The notes under the pieces: model-generated
The model's input: only the letters and a program-made list of their open reading frames with translations
Told to the model about the DNA's origin: nothing
Database searches by the model: none
In this document: positions 1 to 5,053 of the stretch, piece by piece
Numbering within the stretch: the stretch's first letter is position 1
Layout of the letters: the number at the start of each line of letters is the position of its first letter
Program-made: the position numbers and the translations under genes
DNA from: Thermoplasmata archaeon
GTDB lineage: Archaea > Thermoplasmatota > Thermoplasmata > SG8-5 > JAGLSY01
DNA: 6,478 bases
NCBI GenBank assembly: GCA_023137005.1
Contig: JAGLQE010000398.1
Location: 1 to 6,478, forward strand
Direction: 5' to 3'

Positions 1-105
1 ATGTATTAGCGAGTGACAATGCCAATTGCTAATCTGCGAACCTCGCCCAACGGACAAGACTATCAACATATTACCAGACTTGTCTGCGGGCGGGGGGGTC
101 TTCAC
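1..105 (-). CDS. possible 5' end of an unknown gene, cut by the window edge (weak)
   Basis: A minus-strand reading frame opens with GTG at 105-103, overlapping the TGA stop of the MEMO gene by four bases (GTGA), and stays open for 35 codons to the window edge. An internal ATG in the same frame lies at 69-67. A four-base overlap is a common sign of translational coupling, which is the only support. The translation is unrecognised, begins with a Pro-rich run from a C7 tract and has no hydrophobic or domain pattern. An open frame this short can occur by chance, and the same bases form an inverted repeat, so this may equally be non-coding intergenic sequence. Confidence 0.15.
   Translation of the reverse strand, partial: MKTPPPADKSGNMLIVLSVGRGSQISNWHCHSLIH
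41..95. repeat. two-part inverted repeat (possible RNA hairpin) just beyond the MEMO stop codon
   Basis: Bases 41-48 (CCTCGCCC) pair with 88-95 (GGGCGGGG). After a small internal loop (49-50 opposite 87), bases 51-58 pair with 79-86, with GACAAG opposite CTTGTC as the core, leaving a 20-nt loop. Read as plus-strand RNA, positions 43/93 and 52/85 are U-G wobbles, so the stem is continuous apart from the internal loop. Read as minus-strand RNA those two pairs become A-C mismatches. It is not followed by a clear U tract on either strand. It could be a terminator-like structure at a convergent gene boundary, a small structured RNA, or chance. Confidence 0.4.
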
Positions 106-917
106 TTCACCACGATGCTGGCATACCCCACTACCTCGGCCATGGGTGTTACGTCTCCGGATGTGGCATATTTCAAAAGCTTAGCCTCGGTTCCCTGTGT
201 GGCTTCCATCATGGCTATTATCGGGCCATATCCGCAGGCACTTATCCTGTGCTTGGTGATGGTGGAGTAGAAGCCTTTCATGTCCAGGTCCAGAACCTTA
301 TCTATGGCCAACATGTCCTTCTCTCGCGCAATATCCGGGGAAACATAGTGACTGAGATCACTGGAAGCAATGATAACGGCATCCATCCCCTTGGTGGCCT
401 CTCTGATCCTTTTTCCCACTTCCACGGCTGATCGTATATCCTGGAGCATCATGGTTATCGGTACGAATTTCGCCCCAGTCTGGAAGAATTGAATGAAGGG
501 TAGCTGGACCTCCAGGGAGTGCTCGTGCCTGTGGGAGGCTATATCCATGTCGATATTTCCTCCCCTGATCCTCTCGGCCAGATCCTTGTGATTCTCCATT
601 TTTCCCAATGGGGTTTGAAAATCCTGGTCGGTTATACCAATGCTCTTTCCCATGCCCGTGTGGTTGGGGCCGATGATAATGAAAACCTCGGGAAAACCAT
701 CCTCTGCCAGGGCCTTGAAGCCATGGGCCGCTACAGGGCCGGAGAACATGAAACCCGCATGAGGAGATACGATCCCCTTGATCTTCCTTGGGCCATCCTT
801 GTTCAACTCGGGTAGGTCGCCAGGGCCGATGGGGCTGAGATAGCAATCTCTTATCTGCCTATCCAATGACTCTGCATTTCCTGCATAGAACTGACCTGCA
901 ACAGTGGGATATCTCAT
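102..917 (-). CDS. MEMO family protein (AmmeMemoRadiSam system protein B)
   Basis: The 271-residue protein has the usual length and fold signature of the MEMO family, which resembles class III extradiol dioxygenases. Residues that line the metal site in the family are present: His53 in SPHAGF, His86 in GPNHT, Glu132/His133 in the HEHSLEVQLPF block, Asp187 and His190 in SSDLSHY, and Cys228 in ACGYGP. Human MEMO1 binds metal through equivalent His, Asp and Cys residues, so metal binding is likely here. The substrate is unknown throughout the family, and no signal peptide or membrane segment is visible, so it is probably cytosolic. In many archaea MEMO genes lie beside mevalonate-pathway genes, and in other genomes beside AMMECR1 and radical-SAM genes; no such partner is in this window. 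The start is the ATG at 917; an ATG at 928 is out of frame and stops after three codons. The gene is divergent from the PRC-barrel gene. Confidence 0.93.
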   Translation of the reverse strand: MRYPTVAGQFYAGNAESLDRQIRDCYLSPIGPGDLPELNKDGPRKIKGIVSPHAGFMFSGPVAAHGFKALAEDGFPEVFIIIGPNHTGMGKSIGITDQDFQTPLGKMENHKDLAERIRGGNIDMDIASHRHEHSLEVQLPFIQFFQTGAKFVPITMMLQDIRSAVEVGKRIREATKGMDAVIIASSDLSHYVSPDIAREKDMLAIDKVLDLDMKGFYSTITKHRISACGYGPIIAMMEATQGTEAKLLKYATSGDVTPMAEVVGYASIVVK

Positions 918-980
918 TAGTTACCCATGGTATTAGATGTTGATAAACATTGCGCTGGAAGTCTTTTCTTTAAAACCTTA

Positions 981-1003
981 CAATATACCGTGCCAATATG
1001 CCG
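981..1003. repeat. pair of 10-bp direct repeats in a divergent promoter (candidate operator)
   Basis: CAATATACCG at 981-990 is repeated as CAATATGCCG at 994-1003, matching at 9 of 10 bases with a 13-bp period. It lies upstream of both promoters of the divergent MEMO/PRC-barrel pair. Direct repeats at a spacing near one helical turn can be binding sites for a regulator, but with only two copies chance is not excluded. Confidence 0.3.
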
Positions 1004-1012
1004 GTTTACATT

Positions 1013-1026
1013 GAAACATTTAATAA
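1013..1026 (+). promoter_or_regulatory. BRE/TATA promoter of the PRC-barrel gene
   Basis: GAAACA (1013-1018, BRE-like) is followed directly by TTTAATAA (1019-1026, TATA-like). Archaeal transcription normally starts 25-27 nt beyond the TATA centre, here near 1048, giving a leader of about 15 nt that still contains the Shine-Dalgarno at 1055-1060. Confidence 0.6.
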
Positions 1027-1054
1027 CCTAATTCACCATACCCCGTGAGTAGAT

Positions 1055-1060
1055 GGTGAT
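1055..1060 (+). promoter_or_regulatory. Shine-Dalgarno GGTGAT fixing the PRC-barrel start
   Basis: GGTGAT matches the complement of the archaeal 16S rRNA 3' end (GGAGGTGATC) and lies three bases before the ATG at 1064. Together with the TATA box upstream it supports this ATG as the start. Confidence 0.6.
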
Positions 1061-1063
1061 ATC

Positions 1064-1459
1064 ATGCTGACAGAGATAAGCGATTTTATCGGAATGGAGG
1101 TCTATACCAATAAGGGAATTACCCTTGGTAACATAGACGACCTCGTTATCGAGACCGACTCCCAGAAGATCGAGGGACTGTACATAAGCAATCCAAATCC
1201 ACTTCTGGTAGAGCATTCCAGGTCCGTTAGCGTGCCTTACCGCTGGATCCAGCATGTAGGTGACATTGTAATTCTCAAGTATTTTCCAAAGTTCGTGAGA
1301 TCCGCTCCAACACCAGAACGAGTATCTGCCTCAAAGAAGCTGGCATCCGATATCAAGCATGCGGCACACACCACTGAGGAAAAATTATTGGCCGCCGAGC
1401 ATCATGCCGCGGACAGGTTAAGGGCGCTCGAGCATCATCATAAAGAAGACGAAGAGTGA
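1064..1459 (+). CDS. PRC-barrel domain protein with His/Glu-rich helical tail (possible CdpB-type cell-division protein)
   Basis: The 131-residue protein starts with a PRC-barrel fold at about residues 3-78: an opening segment DFIGMEVYTNKGITLGNIDDLVIE, a central IEGLYISNPNP strand, and the closing PYRWIQHVGDIVILKYFP that is typical of small archaeal PRC-barrel proteins. In haloarchaea, proteins of this family (CdpB) work with SepF at the FtsZ division ring; RNA-binding and other roles are also proposed for PRC barrels. The division role here is inference, since no division gene is nearby. Residues 84-131 form a predicted charged helix with His pairs at 113-114 and a triple at 124-126, then an acidic end. 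This tail is longer than in compact family members of about 80-90 residues and could bind metal or mediate oligomerisation. No signal peptide or membrane helix is seen. The gene is divergent from MEMO and convergent with the MFS gene. Confidence 0.85.
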   Translation: MLTEISDFIGMEVYTNKGITLGNIDDLVIETDSQKIEGLYISNPNPLLVEHSRSVSVPYRWIQHVGDIVILKYFPKFVRSAPTPERVSASKKLASDIKHAAHTTEEKLLAAEHHAADRLRALEHHHKEDEE

Positions 1460-1487
1460 TCATATCTATCTTCAATTCATTTCCTAC
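1460..1487 (+). terminator. pyrimidine-rich intergenic stretch, possible U-tract terminator
   Basis: The 28 bp between the convergent PRC-barrel and MFS stop codons read as T/C-rich on the plus strand (for example CTATCTTCAATTCATTTCC). Archaeal RNA polymerase can terminate at U-rich tracts without a hairpin, and no stem is visible here. The assignment rests on composition and position only. Confidence 0.35.
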
Positions 1488-2978
1488 TTATAGCTCTGGC
1501 TCTGTCTCCAGATCCTCGGAAGAAGGCGGGCTGTCTGCCTCCGATCCAGTATCTTCATCATTGACCTCACTCCCAGTGTCAATACCATGGTCTGCATCGG
1601 GCACCAGGGTTTCCACCTCCCGGATGGTCCTTATGCTGTAAGCGATAATTGCAACCATCGTCGATATCAGGCCACTTACCAGTATCATGAATCCCATTCC
1701 AGCACCGGGTCCAGTTCCTACAAGCCACCCAAATTGATCGGCCAGGGAACCTCCAGGCATGAAAGCCGGTTCGAACACCTTGTCTGCCAGTGGACCAACA
1801 AGGATCATGGAAAAGGCTGACGCTCCCTGTGCGATCACACCACGCGCGGCAAATACCCTGCCCTGTTTATTGGCCGGAACCTTTGATTGCCAAATTGCCT
1901 GGCTGGAACCATTGAGTGTGGGCATCATCAGCATGGTCAAGAAGCCTGCGATCATCCAGATGATGGGTGTTTGTCCAATTCCAAATCCGATGGAAAATCC
2001 AATTCCCGCGATCATCATACCTCCCAACAATCCGTTTATCTTCTTCTTGGGGCCACCCCATATGGCGAGCATGATGCCTCCGATAACCCCTCCTACGCCC
2101 AATACGGCCTGAACCGAAGCAAGTATCATACTATCTGACCCGGTCCTTGCCAGGATCATGGGCATGAAGACCACCATTCCAAAGGTGGATATGATATTGA
2201 AGGTGAAGAAGGTCATCTGGAGGCCCAATAGCGGCTTTCTTTTGTAGATATATTTGAAGCCATAGCCAGCATCCTTGAAGACACCTGATAATCCTTTCTG
2301 AAGATCAGTGGCAGGTGGGGGTTGTGGTATGTGAACAAAGAGAAGTATGCTGATGGCGAATGTGAAAGTGACGATATCTATCATTAAAACCCCTTTTATA
2401 CCAGTGATGACCAGTAATACGGCTGCCAATGGGGGGCCAAATATCATTCCCACCGAGCCGACCATTCCGACCAGGCCACTGGCTCTGGCATAATCCTTCT
2501 TCTCCACCATCATGGAGATGGCCGCGGAATAAGCCGGCCACTGGAAGGCGGCGAAGGTTCCGACGAAAACACCAATGGCGTATAGATGCCATATCTCCAG
2601 AACACCTATGCTGAGAAGTATGAGGACGGCAATGGTGCCGATACCAGCTGCCAGATCGCTCAATATCATGGCCCATTTCCGGTTCCACCGATCCACAAGA
2701 GAACCCGCGATTGGAAGCATTATCATGAGCGGAGCAAATGTGAAGAATCCCATCAGTGCAAGGGCTGTTGCCTCTCCGGTCAGATCCCAGGCCCATATCA
2801 TCAGGGCGAACTGGGTCATAGCAGATCCCAGAACTGAAACGATCTGGCCCACCCACACAAGCCCGAAGGCCTTCATTCCCATGGGGCCCTTTTGCTTCTT
2901 CTCCTTGACCGGGTTATCCTCAATAGGTAGGCCTTCGGAAAGGTTAGTGTCTTGAGTTTCGGTGGTCTCATCGCTCAT
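1488..2978 (-). CDS. MFS transporter, probable drug/efflux type (MFS_3-like)
   Basis: The 496-residue protein shows 12 hydrophobic segments in two halves, as expected for a major facilitator. Motif A is clear in the first cytoplasmic loop at residues 92-101 (GSLVDRWNRK). The second half carries NGSSQAIWQSKVPANKQGRVFA at about 356-377 followed by GPLADK at 395-400, a pattern typical of the MFS_3 group that includes macrolide and enterobactin exporters. A proton-driven exporter of a small hydrophobic compound is the likely role; the substrate cannot be read from sequence. The N-terminal 30 residues and the last 45 are hydrophilic; the tail (about 452-496) is strongly acidic and Ser/Thr-rich, probably disordered and cytoplasmic. 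Translation from the ATG at 2978 fits a TATA box about 27 bp away with almost no leader. It is transcribed alone, with a hairpin separating it from the channel gene upstream. Confidence 0.9.
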   Translation of the reverse strand: MSDETTETQDTNLSEGLPIEDNPVKEKKQKGPMGMKAFGLVWVGQIVSVLGSAMTQFALMIWAWDLTGEATALALMGFFTFAPLMIMLPIAGSLVDRWNRKWAMILSDLAAGIGTIAVLILLSIGVLEIWHLYAIGVFVGTFAAFQWPAYSAAISMMVEKKDYARASGLVGMVGSVGMIFGPPLAAVLLVITGIKGVLMIDIVTFTFAISILLFVHIPQPPPATDLQKGLSGVFKDAGYGFKYIYKRKPLLGLQMTFFTFNIISTFGMVVFMPMILARTGSDSMILASVQAVLGVGGVIGGIMLAIWGGPKKKINGLLGGMMIAGIGFSIGFGIGQTPIIWMIAGFLTMLMMPTLNGSSQAIWQSKVPANKQGRVFAARGVIAQGASAFSMILVGPLADKVFEPAFMPGGSLADQFGWLVGTGPGAGMGFMILVSGLISTMVAIIAYSIRTIREVETLVPDADHGIDTGSEVNDEDTGSEADSPPSSEDLETEPEL

Positions 2979-3000
2979 ATACCACGAAAAGGCTCATTTG

Positions 3001-3014
3001 AGTATATAATATAA
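3001..3014 (-). promoter_or_regulatory. TATA box of the MFS gene, near-leaderless
   Basis: On the minus strand 3014-3001 reads TTATATTATATACT. A TATA centre at 3005-3009 places transcription start at about 2978-2982, within a few bases of the ATG at 2978. There is no strong Shine-Dalgarno before this ATG, which fits a leaderless or near-leaderless mRNA. Confidence 0.6.
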
Positions 3015-3034
3015 CTGGAAATTAGTGACCAGTT
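3013..3034. repeat. inverted repeat abutting the MFS TATA box (candidate operator)
   Basis: AACTGG at 3013-3018 and CCAGTT at 3029-3034 are perfect 6-bp arms separated by 10 bp. The site touches the upstream edge of the TATA box, where a dimeric regulator would contact or block TFB/TBP. Control of efflux genes by such operators is common, but no regulator gene is in the window, so the role is inferred. Confidence 0.4.
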
Positions 3035-3052
3035 CGTCCACTATAGGCAAAT

Positions 3053-3073
3053 CTCTATTTAGATAATATAGAG
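3053..3073. repeat. small inverted repeat in the MFS upstream spacer
   Basis: CTCTAT at 3053-3058 and ATAGAG at 3068-3073 form 6-bp arms around a 9-bp spacer. It lies between the hairpin at 3087-3119 and the MFS promoter. It is AT-rich and could be chance; it may be a second regulator site or part of the region ending the channel mRNA. Confidence 0.25.
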
Positions 3074-3086
3074 CTGAATAAAGGAA

Positions 3087-3119
3087 AGACCAAAGGAGCA
3101 TAATCCGCCCCTTTGGTCT
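3087..3119 (-). terminator. hairpin downstream of the MscS-like gene, probable terminator
   Basis: Perfect 10-bp arms AGACCAAAGG (3087-3096) and CCTTTGGTCT (3110-3119) enclose a 13-nt loop. The stem starts 10 nt after the TGA of the channel gene. Read along that mRNA, the stem is followed by a pyrimidine-rich run (TTTCCTTTATT), and on the opposite strand by a stretch with T6. It is the strongest stem-loop in the window and separates the channel transcript from the MFS promoter. It could end transcription or protect the mRNA 3' end. Confidence 0.6.
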
Positions 3120-3129
3120 ATTTTTTGTT

Positions 3130-4866
3130 TCAGACCTTCTCTATTATCACTGCTTTGGCTATTTTCGAGTGTGGTAATTTCACCTTGCCAGATATGGTAT
3201 CCAGTACCAGGTGATAGCGTCCGATATCCGAGATAGTGCCTTCGTATTCTTCGACCTTGACCTTCTGCCCTATCTTGAGTGTCTGGTTCGATTGCAGGGA
3301 GCTGATCATATTGTGGAAGATATCCTTCGAGCCGAAGGCGAACCCAACAGCAATGCCGATGAATATTGCCCCGAAAGCTATGCTGAAGACAATATAGAGC
3401 ATCGGAACCTCAATTCCTGCCTGATCCAGTGCCATTGTTGCAGCGATGTATATGACACCGAACTGCATGACGGTCGCAATGGTTCCGAGGAAAGGCACAT
3501 CCTTGTCCTTGCCCCATTCCAGAACCTTTTCATGCACCCACGAGGCTATCCAGAAGCCTATCAGTCCGATAAGTATGGCTGCCAGCAGGTTCGGGATCCA
3601 TAGTATCACGGAATTGATCAGCTGTGCTAGCATATTGAAAGCACCTGTAGAGTTCAGGACACCGACCGCTATTTGAATGAATATCAAAGTGACCAGCATC
3701 TTTACAACTCCGTTCAATACCCTCATTATGATGCCCTGTCTTTTCACCATTGCTTCAACAGGGTCCACCAGTTTGTCAAAGTCCATTTCTTTCAGCAGAC
3801 CCGCCAATAATTTGACCACATATTCAGCCACTATCAATCCGATCACGACAATGACCATGGCTGTGAGTATCAGGGGTATCAGGGTCAAGACTGGAGTTAT
3901 GAAGGACGACAGAATGCTTATTGCCAGAACAGCCAGCGCCACCTGTAGGAATATTAACAGGACGAATACCTTCACTGAAATGAATATGAGGCTCGATACT
4001 GTGAATCCAGTTCCTTTGGCTTTGTCATCCAGATTGTTCAATTCCTTTCCAAGGATCGTCTTATCGAGTGCTTTTTTAAGGAATGCGACGACCATTTCGG
4101 CCACATAAAGACCAACAATGATGATGACCACTGCGATGATTATCCGGGGTATGAACAATACCACTGGAGTCAATATAGCTGTTAATGTGTCAATTCCTGC
4201 ATATCCGAGTGCGATTTGTAGGAACATCGCAAAGATGAACCAGAAGAAAAGTTTTGATATCAGGATGGATACTGACTCGACCCCTATTTTATTCACTTGC
4301 TGATGGACGCCGACCTTTTCCATGGCCTCGTCCAATGGGCTCTTATCCAGGACCTTGCAGATCACCTTTGCCGCGACCTTTGCTATTAAGAACCCAATGA
4401 CCAGTATGATCAAGAATATCAGGATACCATAAAGGGAAGCCAGGAATGATTCGACAAGTCCTCCGAAGAATCCAGATAATGTATCTGCGATGCCTGGTGG
4501 AACCTCAGTGCTGAAACTAAAAATTATGGGATCGATAGTTTCCCCTGTCTCATTCTCCCCTGTTACGGTGATAGTGTAAGACTTATCATTCAAGAGGCTG
4601 ACGGTCGGTGTAAGGGTCAATGTCCTGTCATTGTTCGACCATCTCTTTTCGATAGGGTAGATGGGGTCTGGATTTACCGAGACCTCCACACTTCCCACGC
4701 GCATCGGGTCATCAAAATCTATGACCATCGATCCGTCTATGGGCGCGTCCGTCGTCCCGTTATCTGGCGTTGTTTGATAAGCCATAACAGGTGCTACGAC
4801 CAGCATGCTCAGTACAATAACTATTAGGGAAATAACTAGATACTTCCCTTTAACATATGATCTCAT
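3130..4866 (-). CDS. membrane protein: signal peptide, Ig-like domain, four tandem TM repeats and MscS-like beta domain (putative mechanosensitive channel)
   Basis: The 578 residues fall into four parts. Residues 1-29 look like a signal peptide (basic RSYVKGK, hydrophobic core, possible cleavage after VMA). Residues 33-121 match a bacterial Ig-like (Big_5 type) domain: PDNG at the start, DFDDPM near 51-55, the TLTLTP block at 82-87, YTITVTG, and FSFST at the end. Residues 143-525 hold about nine membrane helices. A motif repeats at 158 (GFLIAKVA), 252 (GLYVAEMV), 343 (GLIVAEYV) and 437 (GFWIASWV), preceded in three units by IP or WIP. The last helix, 495-520 (Gly/Ala-rich, then FGSKDIFHNMISSL), resembles the MscS pore helix, and 530-578 resembles its beta domain. 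The family is close to TM_helix/CmpX-type small-conductance channels, so a role in osmotic or envelope stress is likely but not shown. A GGAG lies 10 nt before the ATG. The fusion to an extracellular Ig-like domain is unusual. Confidence 0.82.
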   Translation of the reverse strand: MRSYVKGKYLVISLIVIVLSMLVVAPVMAYQTTPDNGTTDAPIDGSMVIDFDDPMRVGSVEVSVNPDPIYPIEKRWSNNDRTLTLTPTVSLLNDKSYTITVTGENETGETIDPIIFSFSTEVPPGIADTLSGFFGGLVESFLASLYGILIFLIILVIGFLIAKVAAKVICKVLDKSPLDEAMEKVGVHQQVNKIGVESVSILISKLFFWFIFAMFLQIALGYAGIDTLTAILTPVVLFIPRIIIAVVIIIVGLYVAEMVVAFLKKALDKTILGKELNNLDDKAKGTGFTVSSLIFISVKVFVLLIFLQVALAVLAISILSSFITPVLTLIPLILTAMVIVVIGLIVAEYVVKLLAGLLKEMDFDKLVDPVEAMVKRQGIIMRVLNGVVKMLVTLIFIQIAVGVLNSTGAFNMLAQLINSVILWIPNLLAAILIGLIGFWIASWVHEKVLEWGKDKDVPFLGTIATVMQFGVIYIAATMALDQAGIEVPMLYIVFSIAFGAIFIGIAVGFAFGSKDIFHNMISSLQSNQTLKIGQKVKVEEYEGTISDIGRYHLVLDTISGKVKLPHSKIAKAVIIEKV

Positions 4867-4868
4867 AT

Positions 4869-4880
4869 CCTCACATCTCC
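4869..4880 (-). promoter_or_regulatory. Shine-Dalgarno region of the MscS-like gene
   Basis: On the minus strand GGAG (4880-4877) lies 10 nt before the ATG at 4866, and a second GAGG (4872-4869) lies two bases before it. The first has workable spacing; the second is too close for normal use. Both support this ATG, which also places the signal peptide correctly at the N terminus. Confidence 0.5.
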
Positions 4881-4923
4881 TATTTGCCCACCCTCTCAGT
4901 TAATATGCATATGGACTCCGATG

Positions 4924-4938
4924 AATAAATACTTTCTG
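4924..4938 (-). promoter_or_regulatory. BRE/TATA promoter of the MscS-like gene
   Basis: Minus strand CAGAAA (4938-4933, BRE-like) is followed by TATTTATT (4931-4924). Transcription would start near 4900, giving a leader of about 34 nt that contains the Shine-Dalgarno. A further AT-rich stretch at 4943-4958 is an alternative. Confidence 0.45.
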
Positions 4939-5022
4939 TTATTCTAATAAATAGTAAATTTTACACTTGAAAAGCTTGTATAAATCTTAAGGTGGGCGAT
5001 AGGGTATTGCTCAGCTGGCTTA

Positions 5023-5045
5023 TTGAATCATCAATGAATGATCAA
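5023..5045 (-). terminator. weak hairpin after the hjc stop codon
   Basis: TTGAATCAT (5023-5031) can pair with ATGATCAA (5038-5045) with one bulged A and a 6-nt loop. It lies eight bases after the hjc stop on the minus strand. The stem is AT-rich and not followed by a clear U tract, so it is only a possible mRNA 3'-end element. The rest of the gap 4867-5053 holds the promoter of the MscS-like gene and nothing else that I recognise. Confidence 0.25.
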
Positions 5046-5053
5046 CAGAGAGA

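Larger units (their letters stand above)
918..1063. promoter_or_regulatory. divergent promoter region between the MEMO and PRC-barrel genes
   Basis: This 146-bp AT-rich gap must carry promoters in both directions. Rightward, the BRE/TATA-like sequence at 1013-1026 serves the PRC-barrel gene. Leftward, two TATA-like stretches are possible on the minus strand: TTTTAAAG at 975-968, giving a leader of roughly 28 nt, or GTTTATCAAC at 948-939, which would place transcription start almost at the ATG. No convincing Shine-Dalgarno precedes the MEMO ATG, which slightly favours the second. Two near-identical 10-mers at 981-990 and 994-1003 lie between the two promoters. Confidence 0.5.

Noticed and set aside
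33..43. GGTTCG on the minus strand resembles a T-loop
   Set aside because: The flanking bases do not form a 5-bp T-stem and no acceptor stem or D-arm can be placed.
13..270. 85-codon plus-strand frame over the MEMO 3' end
   Set aside because: Starts with GTG without a ribosome site and is antisense to well-supported coding sequence.
358..846. 162-codon open frame on the minus strand within the MEMO gene
   Set aside because: It is an out-of-frame shadow; the overlapping frame carries all the MEMO metal-site residues.
918..928. Mini-ORF ATGGGTAACTAA overlapping the MEMO start codon (TAATG)
   Set aside because: Three codons with no ribosome site; if transcription starts near 919 it is not even in the mRNA.
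2305..2856. 183-codon open frame on the minus strand within the MFS gene
   Set aside because: Its His/Arg/Ser-rich translation has no domain pattern, while the other frame gives a full 12-helix transporter.
3677..4108. 143-codon plus-strand frame antisense to the channel gene
   Set aside because: Composition (Thr/Ile/Asn/Met-rich) is what the complement of a membrane-helix gene gives; no promoter or ribosome site stands before it.
5009..5018. GCTCAGCTGG resembles a tRNA D-arm
   Set aside because: No matching acceptor stem, anticodon arm or T-arm (GTTCRA-type) is found at the right distances on this strand.
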